64,000 nt of DNA, from the NCBI RefSeq assembly GCF_002379095.1, contig NZ_NBZV01000007.1, positions 60,590-124,589 of the forward strand, in the 5' to 3' direction. The notes under the pieces were generated by a model, which saw only the letters and a program-made list of their open reading frames with translations, was not told where the DNA came from and ran no database searches. The translations under genes and the position numbers were made by a program. The stretch comes from Polaromonas sp. AER18D-145. Its GTDB lineage: Bacteria > Pseudomonadota > Gammaproteobacteria > Burkholderiales > Burkholderiaceae_C. This document shows positions 8,293 through 16,966 of this stretch, one piece after another; position 1 is the first letter of the stretch, and every line of letters begins with the position of its first letter.

Positions 8293-9342
8293 TTACGCCA
8301 CCAGCGGCGCCTCCTGCATGGCTTCCGTCTGTTCTTCCAGCATGTCGACCTGGCCTTTCCAGTAGTCGCTGGAGCCGAACCACGGAAAGTTGATCGGAAA
8401 AATCGGGTCGTGCCAGCGCTGCGCCAGCCAGGCGCTGTAATGCACCAGGCGCAGGGTGCGCAGCGGTTCGATCAGCGCCAGCTCGCGGCGGTCGAATTCG
8501 CGGAACTCTTCGTACCCGTCCACCAGCGCGCCGAGCTGCTGCAGGCACTGCGCGCGTTCGCCGGATAACAGCATCCACAGGTCCTGCACGGCCGGGCCGC
8601 TGCGCGCGTCGTCGAGGTCGACAAAGTGCGGGCCGGCACCTTCCAGGCCCTCGGGCGTCCAGAGGATGTTGCCGGGGTGGCAGTCGCCGTGCAGGCGCAG
8701 TGTGCGGATGTCTCCCACGCTTTCAAATACCGCTTGCGCCACGTTCATGGCTTCTTCAAAGGCCTTGAGCCAGCGCGACTCCATGTCCAGCGGCAGGTGG
8801 TTGCCGGCCAGCAGCAGGTCGCGGCTGGCAAAACCGAAGGTCTGCAGGGTCAGCGCAGGCCGGTGTTTGAAGGGCTTGGCGCTGCCGACCGTGTGGATGC
8901 GCGCGAGAAAGCGGCCTATCCATTCGAGTACGCTGAGGTCCTCCAGCTCGGGCCGCCGGCCACCGCGGCGCGGCGACACGCTGAAGCTGAAACCGTTGAA
9001 GTGGTGCAGGGTGCTGCCGCCCAGCGCCAGGGCGCCCACGACCGGAATTTCCGCGGCCATCAGTTCGGCGGCAAAGTCATGTTCTTCGAGAATCTGCACG
9101 TCGCTCCAGCGGCCGGGTCGGTAGAACTTGACGACCACGATGTCACCCGCTGCAGATCCCGCGCCCGCCGGCGCTTCCAGGTGGACCTGGTAGACGCGGT
9201 TTTCATAACTGGACAGCGCCATCAGCCGGCCGTCGCCATGCAGGCCCACGCTGGCCAGCGCGTCCAGCACCACGTCGGGCGTGAGTTTTTCGTAGGCATG
9301 GACGGCCTCCGGGGTCGGCGCAGCCAGGGGTTGTTCGGTCAT
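8293..9342 (-). CDS. srkA: Stress response kinase A (SrkA/YihE)
   Basis: A 349-residue kinase of the APH-like SrkA family. ENRVYQV, VVVKFYRPGRWSD, and the catalytic region LRLHGDCHPGNILW followed by HFVDLDDARSGPAVQDLWML identify it; the last includes the metal-binding Asp residues. SrkA phosphorylates Ser/Thr and counters MazF-linked stress death in E. coli. The start at 9342 gives the expected length. It leads the minus-strand pair with the GNAT gene. Confidence 0.93.
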   Translation of the reverse strand: MTEQPLAAPTPEAVHAYEKLTPDVVLDALASVGLHGDGRLMALSSYENRVYQVHLEAPAGAGSAAGDIVVVKFYRPGRWSDVQILEEHDFAAELMAAEIPVVGALALGGSTLHHFNGFSFSVSPRRGGRRPELEDLSVLEWIGRFLARIHTVGSAKPFKHRPALTLQTFGFASRDLLLAGNHLPLDMESRWLKAFEEAMNVAQAVFESVGDIRTLRLHGDCHPGNILWTPEGLEGAGPHFVDLDDARSGPAVQDLWMLLSGERAQCLQQLGALVDGYEEFREFDRRELALIEPLRTLRLVHYSAWLAQRWHDPIFPINFPWFGSSDYWKGQVDMLEEQTEAMQEAPLVA

Positions 9343-9385
9343 GCCCTCATTGTCGTTGCAATCCGGAGCTGCCCCGAGATTTCAA

Positions 9386-9445
9386 GTAAAAAGTGGCTCC
9401 AGCCCTTGATGTGTATGCGCAAGCAGCTATTTAAATGATAGCAAT
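9386..9445. repeat. Dispersed Comamonadaceae-type intergenic repeat, copy 1
   Basis: Read on the minus strand it begins ATTGCTATCATTTAAATAGC, then CTGCTTGCG, and ends AAGGGCTGGAGCC. The same order of blocks appears at 12801-12849, and in part at 58217-58264 and 41951-42008. The GCTAT/ATAGC arms can pair as a short hairpin. It sits between the srkA start and the DUF2855 stop. Confidence 0.6.
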
Positions 9446-9465
9446 CAGGTGGTACCCCAGCCGCG

Positions 9466-10551
9466 TCACAGCATCAGGATATGCCCGATACGCGGGTCGC
9501 CCTTGCCGGCCAGCACCTGCTGGTAGGCCGCGGCGACGGCGTCGGCACCCTGGTGGTGCTGGGTGATCAGCCAGGGCGAGGGCGCTTGTGTCGCGCGCAG
9601 GCTGAACGATTGCCAGGCCTGCACCAGACGCTGGCCCAGGCCTTCCGCGCCCCAGTCAGCGCTGCGTTTCTTGATCTGCGCCGGCGCAAAAAACAGCGTG
9701 GCGCGTGGCCCCGGCAGATCCCGGGCACCGCCCAGCTCGGCCACATGGGTGCCGCCTATGGAGCAGCTGTACTTCAGGTTCGCAAAGCGGCTGTGGATGG
9801 CAAGGCGCAGTGCGGCGTTGCCGGCAAAGTCCACATAAATGCACGGCGTGTCGGCGGAAAGCTGGTCGAGCTGGTCATAGGTCAGCACCCGGCTGTAGCA
9901 GCCCAGGCTGTCGCAAAAAGCCACATTCGCCGGCGAGGTCAGCCCGATGACCTCGATGCCGGGGCGCTGGGCCAGCTGGAAGGCCGTGCCGTAGGCGGTC
10001 TTGCTGGAGGCGCTGGACAGCAGCATGGTCTGCGCGCCGAAAAAATCGTTGTCGGCCAGGAAGTCGTCAATCAGGAAAGAGGTGATGAACAGCGGCCGCA
10101 GCAAAGCCTGGATGTCTTCGGTGGCGGGTGTGTAAAACGGGTCGGCGCTGCAGCGCAGGTACTGGTTGTAGACCGCGTGCAGTTCGCGCCGGTGCGGTGC
10201 GCCGTCGTGAAAGCCGGAGGTGTTCAGGCGCGCGGGGGTGAGCACGGTGGCCGAGGCCATGGGGTAGTAGCCGTAGAGCCGTTCGCCCACTGCCACGCCC
10301 GGGTGCAGCGACTGCACCACAGTGCCAAAGCCCCAGACCGGAATGGTGCCCCAGCCGTCTTCGCCGGTGGGAAAGAACTGCCAGTAGGCCATGGCGTCGC
10401 CAAAGGCAGCGTAGGTGATGTTGTTGGAGGTCAGCGCAAAGGATGCGACACGCACGCGAACCTGGCCGTCAGCAAGCGGGGCATCTTCAGTCGTTTCCAG
10501 CCGCGTGTTGGCCAGATCGTTTTTGCGAACAAGAAGGGTGGTGGTGCTCAT
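9466..10551 (-). CDS. DUF2855 family protein (MDR-like oxidoreductase fold)
   Basis: A 361-residue protein matching DUF2855: ALTSNNITYAAFGDAMAYW, FPTGEDGWGTIPVWGFG, VGERLYGYYPM and LLSSASSKTAYGTAF. The layout resembles medium-chain dehydrogenases with a degenerate nucleotide-binding half; no function is known. It is a single minus-strand gene insulated by a terminator just upstream that ends ohr transcription. Confidence 0.82.
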   Translation of the reverse strand: MSTTTLLVRKNDLANTRLETTEDAPLADGQVRVRVASFALTSNNITYAAFGDAMAYWQFFPTGEDGWGTIPVWGFGTVVQSLHPGVAVGERLYGYYPMASATVLTPARLNTSGFHDGAPHRRELHAVYNQYLRCSADPFYTPATEDIQALLRPLFITSFLIDDFLADNDFFGAQTMLLSSASSKTAYGTAFQLAQRPGIEVIGLTSPANVAFCDSLGCYSRVLTYDQLDQLSADTPCIYVDFAGNAALRLAIHSRFANLKYSCSIGGTHVAELGGARDLPGPRATLFFAPAQIKKRSADWGAEGLGQRLVQAWQSFSLRATQAPSPWLITQHHQGADAVAAAYQQVLAGKGDPRIGHILML

Positions 10552-10566
10552 GCAAGCACTTTAGCG

Positions 10567-10596
10567 AAAAAGCCCGCCGGCTCAAGGCCGGCGGGC
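10567..10596 (-). terminator. Rho-independent terminator downstream of ohr
   Basis: Read leftward, a perfect 10-bp stem GCCCGCCGGC / GCCGGCGGGC with a 5-base loop is followed at once by TTTTT. It stops leftward transcription from ohr before the DUF2855 gene. Confidence 0.85.
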
Positions 10597-10724
10597 CGCT
10601 TTGGCGACAGTTGCCGCAGGTGTCCTGCAACAGGCTCAGGACGATCGGATGAGAAGTGGGCACCGCAGAGGACTCTCCAACCAAGCAGGGGCCGCGGATC
10701 TGGCTTTGCCAGTCCGCAGGCGCA

Positions 10725-10773
10725 GCGGCCCCCCCGGGGGGCAGGGAGCTACACGCAGTGAGCGACCGTGGGG
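10725..10773. repeat. 49-bp dispersed repeat, copy 1 (reverse orientation)
   Basis: The reverse complement of this stretch matches 31582-31630 over 49 bases with two differences. Shared core: TCACTGCGTGTAGCTCCCTG followed by a C-run/G-run palindrome and GGCCGC. It lies immediately after the ohr stop. Confidence 0.8.
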
Positions 10774-10776
10774 GCT

Positions 10777-11196
10777 CTACTTCAGCGTGATGGTCACGTC
10801 GATGTTGCCGCGGGTGGCGTTTGAGTAAGGGCAGACCTGGTGCGCGGCGTCGACCAGCGCCTGGGCGGCGGTACGGTCCATGCCCGGCAGGCTGATGTCC
10901 AGACGAACAGCGATGCCGTAACCGGCGGGGATTTTGCCCAGGTCCACGCTGGCGTCAATGCTCAGGTCGTCAGGCAGCGTGATCTTTTTCATGCCGGCCA
11001 CGGCCTTCATGGCGCCGATGAAACAGGCGGAGTAACCGGCCGCAAACAGCTGCTCGGGGTTGGTGCCGGTGCCGGCGGTGCCGGGCGAGCTCAGCGTGAC
11101 GTCGAGGCGGCCGTCGTCGGTTCTGGACTTGCCGTCACGGCCGCCGGTGGTGTGGGCGTGGGCGGTGTAGAGGACTTTTTCGAGGGAGGTGGTCAT
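10777..11196 (-). CDS. ohr: Organic hydroperoxide resistance protein Ohr
   Basis: A 139-residue OsmC/Ohr protein. The catalytic pair is C58 (AGYSACFIGAM) and C122 (HQVCPYSNATRGN), with Arg20 and Glu48 at the positions used by Ohr to activate the peroxidatic cysteine. It reduces organic and fatty-acid hydroperoxides with lipoyl-dependent thiols. It lies 58 bp downstream of ohrR on the same strand and ends before a strong terminator. Confidence 0.95.
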   Translation of the reverse strand: MTTSLEKVLYTAHAHTTGGRDGKSRTDDGRLDVTLSSPGTAGTGTNPEQLFAAGYSACFIGAMKAVAGMKKITLPDDLSIDASVDLGKIPAGYGIAVRLDISLPGMDRTAAQALVDAAHQVCPYSNATRGNIDVTITLK

Positions 11197-11254
11197 GGGG
11201 ATTTCCTTGGAGAAATGCTTCGGGCATGAAGCGGGTAAAAAAAAGGGAAGGGGT

Positions 11255-11704
11255 TTATGCGACCAGCCGCTGGCGCAGGGCCTGCACCTGCTGGGTCAGC
11301 GCAACCAGTTCGGGAATGGCGCATTGGGTGGCGCTCAGGATGCAGCCCGGAATGCTGGCGGCCCGGCTCTTGAGCTTGCGGCCCGCAGCGGTCAGGGTGA
11401 TGTGGACGCGGCGCTCGTCCGCCGCATCGCGCAAGCGCGAAACCAGGCCCGACACTTCCAGGCGCTTGAGCAGCGGCGTCAGCGTGCCTGAATCCAGGAA
11501 CAGGCGCTCGCCGAGCTCGCTCACCGTGAGGCCGTCCTTTTCCCACAGCACCAGCATGGCCAGGTACTGCGGGTAGGTCAGCCCGAGCTCGTCGAGCAGA
11601 GGCTTGTACAGCTTGGTCATGGCCAGCGAGGTGGAATACAGCGCAAAACAGAGCTGGTTGTCCAGCAGCAGCATGGCGTCGGTGGGAGCGGATTTGCCTG
11701 TCAT
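11255..11704 (-). CDS. ohrR: Organic hydroperoxide-sensing MarR-family repressor OhrR
   Basis: A 149-residue MarR-type winged-helix protein. The sensing cysteine C19 (NQLCFALYS) and tyrosines Y33 and Y44 keep the same spacing as Cys22, Tyr36 and Tyr47 of Xanthomonas OhrR. The wing DERRVHITLT is typical. Oxidation of the cysteine by organic peroxide releases DNA. A perfect 27-bp palindrome lies 10 bp upstream of its start, so it should repress itself and ohr. Confidence 0.95.
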   Translation of the reverse strand: MTGKSAPTDAMLLLDNQLCFALYSTSLAMTKLYKPLLDELGLTYPQYLAMLVLWEKDGLTVSELGERLFLDSGTLTPLLKRLEVSGLVSRLRDAADERRVHITLTAAGRKLKSRAASIPGCILSATQCAIPELVALTQQVQALRQRLVA

Positions 11705-11714
11705 GGGTTAAATT

Positions 11715-11741
11715 ATTGCACACAATTAAATTGTGTGCAAT
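11715..11741. promoter_or_regulatory. OhrR operator
   Basis: A perfect palindrome: ATTGCACACAATT, one central A, AATTGTGTGCAAT. It lies just upstream of ohrR and 80 bp from the divergent methyltransferase gene. Position, symmetry and A+T-rich arms match OhrR operators of other proteobacteria. Confidence 0.8.
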
Positions 11742-11820
11742 TTAATTGAAAATCATGCCTCCGCTGATTCCTTGCTGCGGCTTCAGCAGCGCATGGCGCC
11801 GCCCACTAAACTGGAGGGCC

Positions 11821-12780
11821 ATGCAACACCCTCCCACCCCACGCGCAGGCAAGCCCGCCCGCCAGACGCCGGCCCGCGCCACACCGCCGGCCAAAGCCGT
11901 CCAGGTCATTGAAGAACTCCGGCCGGGCCAGTCCATCGAGCTGCTCAAGGAGCTGCACATCCTCACGCGCGAAGGCAAGCTCAACCAGGACACGCGGCGC
12001 AAGCTCAAGCAGGTCTACCACCTGTACCAGTTCATCGCACCGCTGCTGGAGGAAGTCTCGGCCAAGGGCCGGCCGTTCACCCTGGCCGACCACGGGGCCG
12101 GCAAGTCCTACCTCGGCTTCATTCTTTACGACCTGTTTTTCAATGTCGCGCATCCCGGCGAGAAGAAGGGCGGACATATCTACGGCATCGAAACCCGTGC
12201 CGAGCTCGTCGACAAGTCGCGCGCGCTGGCGCAGCGCCTGGGTTTTGAACGCATGACTTTTCTCAACCTGTCGGTGCAGCAGGCCACCACCTCGGACCAG
12301 TTGCCGGCGCAGGTGGACATCGTCACCGCCCTGCATGCCTGCGATACCGCCACCGACGATGCGATTGCCTTCGGCCTGCAGAAACAGGCGCGTCACATGG
12401 TGCTGGTGCCCTGCTGCCAGGCCGAGGTGGCCGGCGTGCTGCGGAAAAACAAGGCACTCAGTTTGTCGAAGACGCCGCTCGCCGAACTCTGGCGCCACCC
12501 ATTGCACACGCGCGAATTCGGCAGCCAGATCACCAATGTGCTGCGCTGCCTGCAGCTCGAAGCCCATGGCTACGATGTCACGGTGACCGAACTGGTGGGC
12601 TGGGAGCATTCGATGAAAAACGAACTCATCATTGCCAGCCAACCGCCATCGCCCAACGCTGCCAAAACCCGTCAGGCGCAGGCGCGGCTGCAGGAGGTGC
12701 TGGCCGAACTGAACCTCGGTGAACTCACGGCACGTTTCGCTTTGCCGGCCGGTGGTGAGGCGTCAGCCAGCGCAAGCTGA
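11821..12780 (+). CDS. SAM-dependent methyltransferase (Methyltransf_32-like)
   Basis: A 319-residue protein. TLADHGAGKSYLGF is the SAM-binding glycine motif, VDIVTALHACDTATDDAI the acidic second motif, and HMVLVPCCQAEV the paired-cysteine motif seen in methyltransferases of the GSTCD/Methyltransf_32 type. The substrate is unknown. The ATG at 11821 has GGAGG 5 bases upstream; 25 codons of open frame before it lie in the promoter region and lack a binding site. Confidence 0.82.
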   Translation: MQHPPTPRAGKPARQTPARATPPAKAVQVIEELRPGQSIELLKELHILTREGKLNQDTRRKLKQVYHLYQFIAPLLEEVSAKGRPFTLADHGAGKSYLGFILYDLFFNVAHPGEKKGGHIYGIETRAELVDKSRALAQRLGFERMTFLNLSVQQATTSDQLPAQVDIVTALHACDTATDDAIAFGLQKQARHMVLVPCCQAEVAGVLRKNKALSLSKTPLAELWRHPLHTREFGSQITNVLRCLQLEAHGYDVTVTELVGWEHSMKNELIIASQPPSPNAAKTRQAQARLQEVLAELNLGELTARFALPAGGEASASAS

Positions 12781-12800
12781 ACAGCCTGACAGCGCAAAGA

Positions 12801-12849
12801 ATTGCTATCAATTGAATAGCTGATTCCGGCCGCCTGGTAAGGGCTGAAA
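12801..12849. repeat. Dispersed Comamonadaceae-type intergenic repeat, copy 2
   Basis: Blocks ATTGCTATCAATTGAATAGC, CTGATTCCG and AAGGGCTGAAAGCC match copy 1 (reverse strand of 9386-9445) in order. It lies between two convergent genes. Confidence 0.6.
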
Positions 12850-12850
12850 G

Positions 12851-12873
12851 CCAAAAACGTTCAAGGTTTTTGG
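12851..12873. terminator. Bidirectional terminator hairpin
   Basis: A perfect 8-bp stem CCAAAAAC / GTTTTTGG with a 7-base loop, lying between the convergent methyltransferase and ABC permease genes. The A- and T-runs are inside the stem, so it may act in both directions. Confidence 0.55.
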
Positions 12874-12887
12874 TGGAATACGCCATC

Positions 12888-13709
12888 TCAGGCCTTGAAC
12901 CGCTTGCGTGTCAGCGCCAGCGCCACCCAGAATCCCGCCACGGTGTAGCCCACCAGCACCAGCCCGTGCCGCCAGGGCGAAGCCGGCCACTGGTCCATGA
13001 ACATGGGGCGGATGATCTCCACCGCGTTGGTCAGCGGCAGCCAGTCGGAGATGACGCGTACCAGCGGCGGCAACTGCTCGCGCGGAAAGAAGATGCCGCT
13101 CAGGAACATCATGGGCGTCAGCACCAGCGTGAAGTAATAGGTGAAGAAGTCGTAGCCCTTGGCCAGCGCGTTGAAGATCAGCGCAATGCACGAAAACATC
13201 ATGCCGACCAGCAGCAGAATCGGCCAGGCCAGCAGCAGCTTGGGGCTGTGGCTGATGCCCAGGGCCAGCATCACGCCGAGGATGGCCGTCACGGTGAACA
13301 GCGCCTTGAAGGCGGCCCAGAGCATTTCGGCCAGCAACACGCTGTCCAGGCTGATCGGGGCATTCATGATGCCGTCCCAGGTTTTCTGCACATGCATGCG
13401 CGAAAACGCCGAATACAGCGCCTCGAAGCTGGCGGCGTTCATGGCGCTCATGCAGATCGAGCCGCTGGCCAGGAACAGGATGTAGGGGACCTTGGCCGCG
13501 CCGTCGCCGCCCACGCTGACTTCGCCGACCAGTGCACCCATGCCGTAGCCAAAAGCCACCAGCCACATCAGCGGTTCGGCAATGTTGCCGACCAGGCTGG
13601 GAGTGGCCAGCTTGCGCCAGACCAGCAGGTTGCGCATGAAGACGGGCCACCAGCGCGCTGACAGGTCTGGCGCTCTCCAAATGGACGGGTTTGAACTGTG
13701 GCTGCTCAT
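12888..13709 (-). CDS. ABC-2 type transporter permease (NodJ-like)
   Basis: A 273-residue membrane protein with about six helices: EPLMWLVAFGYGMGALV, YILFLASGSICMSAMNAASFE, LTPMMFLSGIFFPREQLPP and the C-terminal LTRKRFKA. This is the NodJ/ABC-2 exporter layout. The cargo is unknown. The ATG overlaps the stop of the ATPase gene (ATGA), so the two are translationally coupled. Confidence 0.88.
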   Translation of the reverse strand: MSSHSSNPSIWRAPDLSARWWPVFMRNLLVWRKLATPSLVGNIAEPLMWLVAFGYGMGALVGEVSVGGDGAAKVPYILFLASGSICMSAMNAASFEALYSAFSRMHVQKTWDGIMNAPISLDSVLLAEMLWAAFKALFTVTAILGVMLALGISHSPKLLLAWPILLLVGMMFSCIALIFNALAKGYDFFTYYFTLVLTPMMFLSGIFFPREQLPPLVRVISDWLPLTNAVEIIRPMFMDQWPASPWRHGLVLVGYTVAGFWVALALTRKRFKA

Positions 13710-14620
13710 CACGCATCCTCCCTGATCTGACGACCGGTCAGCTTGAGGAACAGGTCTTCCAGGTTGGCGGGCCGGTGCAGGGTGCGCAAACTGCCGTGGG
13801 CCGCCAGCTGGTCCAGCAGCGGGCGGGCGTCCTGGGTGTAGAAAAACACGGTTTCGCCGCTGACCTCCACCCGCGCGGCCAGCGCGCCATTGCCATAGAC
13901 CTCGACCACGTCGGGCTCCAGATGCTGCGCAATCAGCTCGCGCGGTTTGCCTTCGGCGATTTTTTTGCCGTGGTCCAGCACCAGCAGGCGCGAGCACAGG
14001 CGCTCGGCCTCGTCCATGAAGTGGGTGGTCAGCAGAATCGACTTGCCCTGCTGCAGCAGCAGTTGCAGCCGCTCCCACATCAGGTGCCGCGCCTGCGGGT
14101 CCAGCCCGGTCGTGGGTTCGTCGAGCAGCAGCAGGCTCGGGTCGTTGACGAGGGCGCGCGCCAGGCTCAGGCGCCGCTTCATGCCGCCCGACAGTTCGCC
14201 GGGCTTGCTGCCGGCCTTGTGCGACAGCGAAGCAAATTCCAGCAACGCCGGCACGCGGGCACGCACCTGCGCCGCCTTCATGCCGAAATAGCGGCCATAC
14301 ACCTGCAGGTTTTCGGCGCAGCTGAAGTCCGGGTCCAGGGTGTCGAACTGGCTGACCACGCCCAGTCTGGCCTTGATCGCCAGCGCGTCGTCGGGCATGC
14401 GCAAACCGCGGTCCTCGCCGCCTGCAAAATAGCTGATGTCGCCGGCATCCGGCGCCGTCAGGCCCAGGCACATGCGGAGTGTGGTGGTTTTCCCGGCGCC
14501 GTTGGGGCCGATCACGCCCAGGCATTCGCCAGGGGCAATCTCGAAGGACAGGTCGTCCACGACCACAGCGCTGCCGTAGTGTTTGGTCAGGCCCCGGATC
14601 TGGAGCAGGGGAGGGTTCAT
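13709..14620 (-). CDS. ABC transporter ATP-binding protein (NodI-like)
   Basis: A 303-residue ATPase. Walker [11 protein letters not shown], signature LSGGMKRRL, Walker [13 protein letters not shown] and the H-loop TTHFMDEAE are intact, and a C-terminal extension ends [16 protein letters not shown] as in NodI/DrrA exporters. It energises the adjacent permease. I chose the internal ATG at 14620 since residues before it carry no domain sequence; an ATG 6 codons upstream is the alternative. Confidence 0.9.
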   Translation of the reverse strand: MNPPLLQIRGLTKHYGSAVVVDDLSFEIAPGECLGVIGPNGAGKTTTLRMCLGLTAPDAGDISYFAGGEDRGLRMPDDALAIKARLGVVSQFDTLDPDFSCAENLQVYGRYFGMKAAQVRARVPALLEFASLSHKAGSKPGELSGGMKRRLSLARALVNDPSLLLLDEPTTGLDPQARHLMWERLQLLLQQGKSILLTTHFMDEAERLCSRLLVLDHGKKIAEGKPRELIAQHLEPDVVEVYGNGALAARVEVSGETVFFYTQDARPLLDQLAAHGSLRTLHRPANLEDLFLKLTGRQIREDA

Positions 14621-14691
14621 GCGGCTATTGTTGCCCACCTGCGCTGGGCTATGGCCGCGGAACGGGACAGCGGCTGACCGGACACCCGGGT

Positions 14692-15549
14692 TCAGGCGTC
14701 CTCGCCGTAGTCGTGATCGGGGTGGTTGACCACGTCCAGTTTCCAGTACCCCCGGGCCACGATCTGGCTGCGGCTCACGCTCAATTCGGTGATCAGCATC
14801 TGGCGGATGCGCCGCATCGCCGCGGCCTCGCAGGCCAGGTAAACACGGGTTTCGGGGCCTATCGGCGCAACAGCATGCAGCGCCTTTTCCAGGGCTTGTC
14901 CGGCCGCGCGGTGGTCGGTGCCACGCGCCAGCCAGACCACGTCAAGCTGTGCTGCACTGTGCAGCGGCCGCTGCTCGGCATCGCTGATGACTTCCAGCAG
15001 CACCTGCGCGCGGGCGCCGGCGGGCAGGGCGGCCACAATGGTCTCGACTGCCGGCAGCGCGCTGTCATCCGCGATCAGCAGGTGCTGCGTGGCGGCGGTG
15101 TCCAGGGCATAGCCGGGGCCGGGCCCCATCAGGAACAGCACCTGGCCGAGGGTGGCCTGCGCCGCCCAGGTCGACGCCGGGCCTTCGCCATGCAGCACAA
15201 AATCGACATCGACTTCCAGCGCCTCGGGCCGCACCGCCAGCGGGGTGTAGGTGCGCATGGACACGGCGCGCGGGCCGTCAGGCAAGGGGCGGGTCGGTTC
15301 GGTTTGGCCCGGCTCCGGGAAGATCAGCTTGATATAGCTGGCGGGCCCGGCCGGGGCGAAGCCGTCGAGCTCGGCGCCCTTGAGCGTGATGCGGCGCATG
15401 GCTGGGCTGAGGACCTCGATGCGGCTGACTTCCACGCGGCGCGGCGGACGGCGCTGGCGTGCGGGCGCCGGGCTGGACTCTTCCTGCGGGCGTGCGGGAG
15501 GCGGGATGGGGTTGGTCAAGAAAGGCTTTCTGAAGAAGGGGGACGTCAA
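14692..15549 (-). CDS. Siderophore-interacting protein (ferric-siderophore reductase, SIP/ViuB-like)
   Basis: A 285-residue FAD-binding protein. The FAD motif RTYTPLAV (R-x-Y-S/T) follows PRAVSM, with [15 protein letters not shown] and [14 protein letters not shown] in the NAD-binding half and a C-terminal GYWKLD. It reduces ferric siderophores in the cytoplasm with NAD(P)H. No ATG fits the frame near the start of the domain, so I use the TTG at 15549. A Fur-like palindrome overlaps this start. Confidence 0.85.
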   Translation of the reverse strand: MTSPFFRKPFLTNPIPPPARPQEESSPAPARQRRPPRRVEVSRIEVLSPAMRRITLKGAELDGFAPAGPASYIKLIFPEPGQTEPTRPLPDGPRAVSMRTYTPLAVRPEALEVDVDFVLHGEGPASTWAAQATLGQVLFLMGPGPGYALDTAATQHLLIADDSALPAVETIVAALPAGARAQVLLEVISDAEQRPLHSAAQLDVVWLARGTDHRAAGQALEKALHAVAPIGPETRVYLACEAAAMRRIRQMLITELSVSRSQIVARGYWKLDVVNHPDHDYGEDA

Positions 15550-15566
15550 TGAGAACCATTTTCATC
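15548..15566. promoter_or_regulatory. Possible Fur box
   Basis: ATGAGAA-CCA-TTTTCAT is an imperfect palindrome (one mismatch) of the Fur type ATGAGAA...TTCTCAT. It covers the start of the siderophore-interacting protein gene. Iron control would be expected for that product. Confidence 0.4.
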
Positions 15567-15728
15567 CAGAACCCGCCCATCCGTGTTCCGTAGGGCCATC
15601 TGCCCAAGGGGCCGTGCGCCGGGGCCGGGCATGTTTCCGGGTGAAGTAAAGTGTTGGTCACGGCGCTTCGCTCCCGGCTCGTTTGTATTGCGACCTGTCC
15701 TTCGACCCATCCACCTCCTGCACATCCC

Positions 15729-16955
15729 ATGACCACCTTCGGCACTCCCCTGTCCCCCCATGCAACCAAAGTCATGCTGCTCGGCTCCGGCGAGCTTGGC
15801 AAGGAGGTGCTGATCGCGCTGCAGCGCCTGGGCGTGGAGACCATCGCCACCGACCGTTATGACAACGCCCCGGGCCAGCAGGTCGCGCACCATGCACGCA
15901 CCATCACCATGAGCGATCCGGCCCAGCTCAAGGCGCTGATTGAAAAGGAAAGGCCGCACCTGGTGGTCCCCGAAATCGAGGCCATTGCCACCCCCATGCT
16001 GGAAGAACTCGAAGCGGCGGGCGTGGTGCGTGTGGTGCCGACGGCGCGGGCTGCCCGGTTGACCATGGACCGCGAAGGCATTCGCCGCCTGGCCGCCGAA
16101 ACCCTGGGCCTGCCGACCAGCCCCTATGTATTTTGCGACTCACTGGACGAGCTGCAGGCCGCCATCGACACGAAGATCGGCTACCCCTGCGTCGTGAAAC
16201 CGGTGATGAGCTCTTCCGGCAAGGGGCAGAGCAAGATTTCCGGTCCCGCCGATGTCAAGACCGCCTGGGACCACGCCATGGCCGGTGGCCGCGTCAGCCA
16301 CGGCCGCATCATCGTCGAAGGCTTCATCGACTTTGACTACGAGATCACTCAGCTCACGGTGCGCGCCATGGGCGCGAATGGGCAGATCGAAACCCATTTC
16401 TGCGAGCCCATCGGCCATGTGCAGGTCAGCGGGGACTATGTCGAGAGCTGGCAGCCGCAGCCCATGGCCTCCAGAGCGCTGCAGAAAAGCCGCGACATCT
16501 GCAAGGCCGTGACCGACAACCTCGGTATCGGCCATGACGGCAAGCCGGGCGGCCTGGGCCTGTTTGGCGTGGAGCTGTTCGTCAAGGGCGACGAGGTCTG
16601 GTTCAGCGAGGTCAGCCCGCGGCCCCATGACACCGGCATGGTGACGATGTGTACGCAGTGGCAAAACGAATTCGAGCTGCATGCGCGCGCCATTCTTGGC
16701 CTGCCGGTCAACACGGCGCTCAAAACCCCGGGTGCCAGCGCCGTGATCTACGGCGGCGTGGATGCGCAGGGCATCGTGTTTGACGGCGTGGCCGACGCAT
16801 TGGGTGTACCCAACACCGACATCCGGCTGTTCGGCAAGCCGGAGAGTTTTGTCAAGCGCCGCATGGGGGTGGCGCTGGCCTTCGATGACGATGTGCAAAC
16901 CGCGCGGGCCAATGCCAAACTGGCGGCTTCGCGGGTCAAGCCCCGCGTGGCTTGA
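15729..16955 (+). CDS. purT: Formate-dependent phosphoribosylglycinamide formyltransferase PurT
   Basis: A 408-residue ATP-grasp enzyme. [43 protein letters not shown] and [14 protein letters not shown] are the PurT hallmarks. It makes formyl-GAR from GAR, formate and ATP, a folate-free step of purine synthesis. The start at 15729 gives the standard length; open frame extends 26 codons upstream but is outside the domain. Confidence 0.96.
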   Translation: MTTFGTPLSPHATKVMLLGSGELGKEVLIALQRLGVETIATDRYDNAPGQQVAHHARTITMSDPAQLKALIEKERPHLVVPEIEAIATPMLEELEAAGVVRVVPTARAARLTMDREGIRRLAAETLGLPTSPYVFCDSLDELQAAIDTKIGYPCVVKPVMSSSGKGQSKISGPADVKTAWDHAMAGGRVSHGRIIVEGFIDFDYEITQLTVRAMGANGQIETHFCEPIGHVQVSGDYVESWQPQPMASRALQKSRDICKAVTDNLGIGHDGKPGGLGLFGVELFVKGDEVWFSEVSPRPHDTGMVTMCTQWQNEFELHARAILGLPVNTALKTPGASAVIYGGVDAQGIVFDGVADALGVPNTDIRLFGKPESFVKRRMGVALAFDDDVQTARANAKLAASRVKPRVA

Positions 16956-16966
16956 CGGGGACTTCC

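Noticed and set aside
12888..14525. Apparent 545-residue permease with an N-terminal extension over the ATPase gene
   Set aside because: The extension is the alternate frame of the NodI-like ATPase; the permease starts at 13709 with an ATGA overlap.
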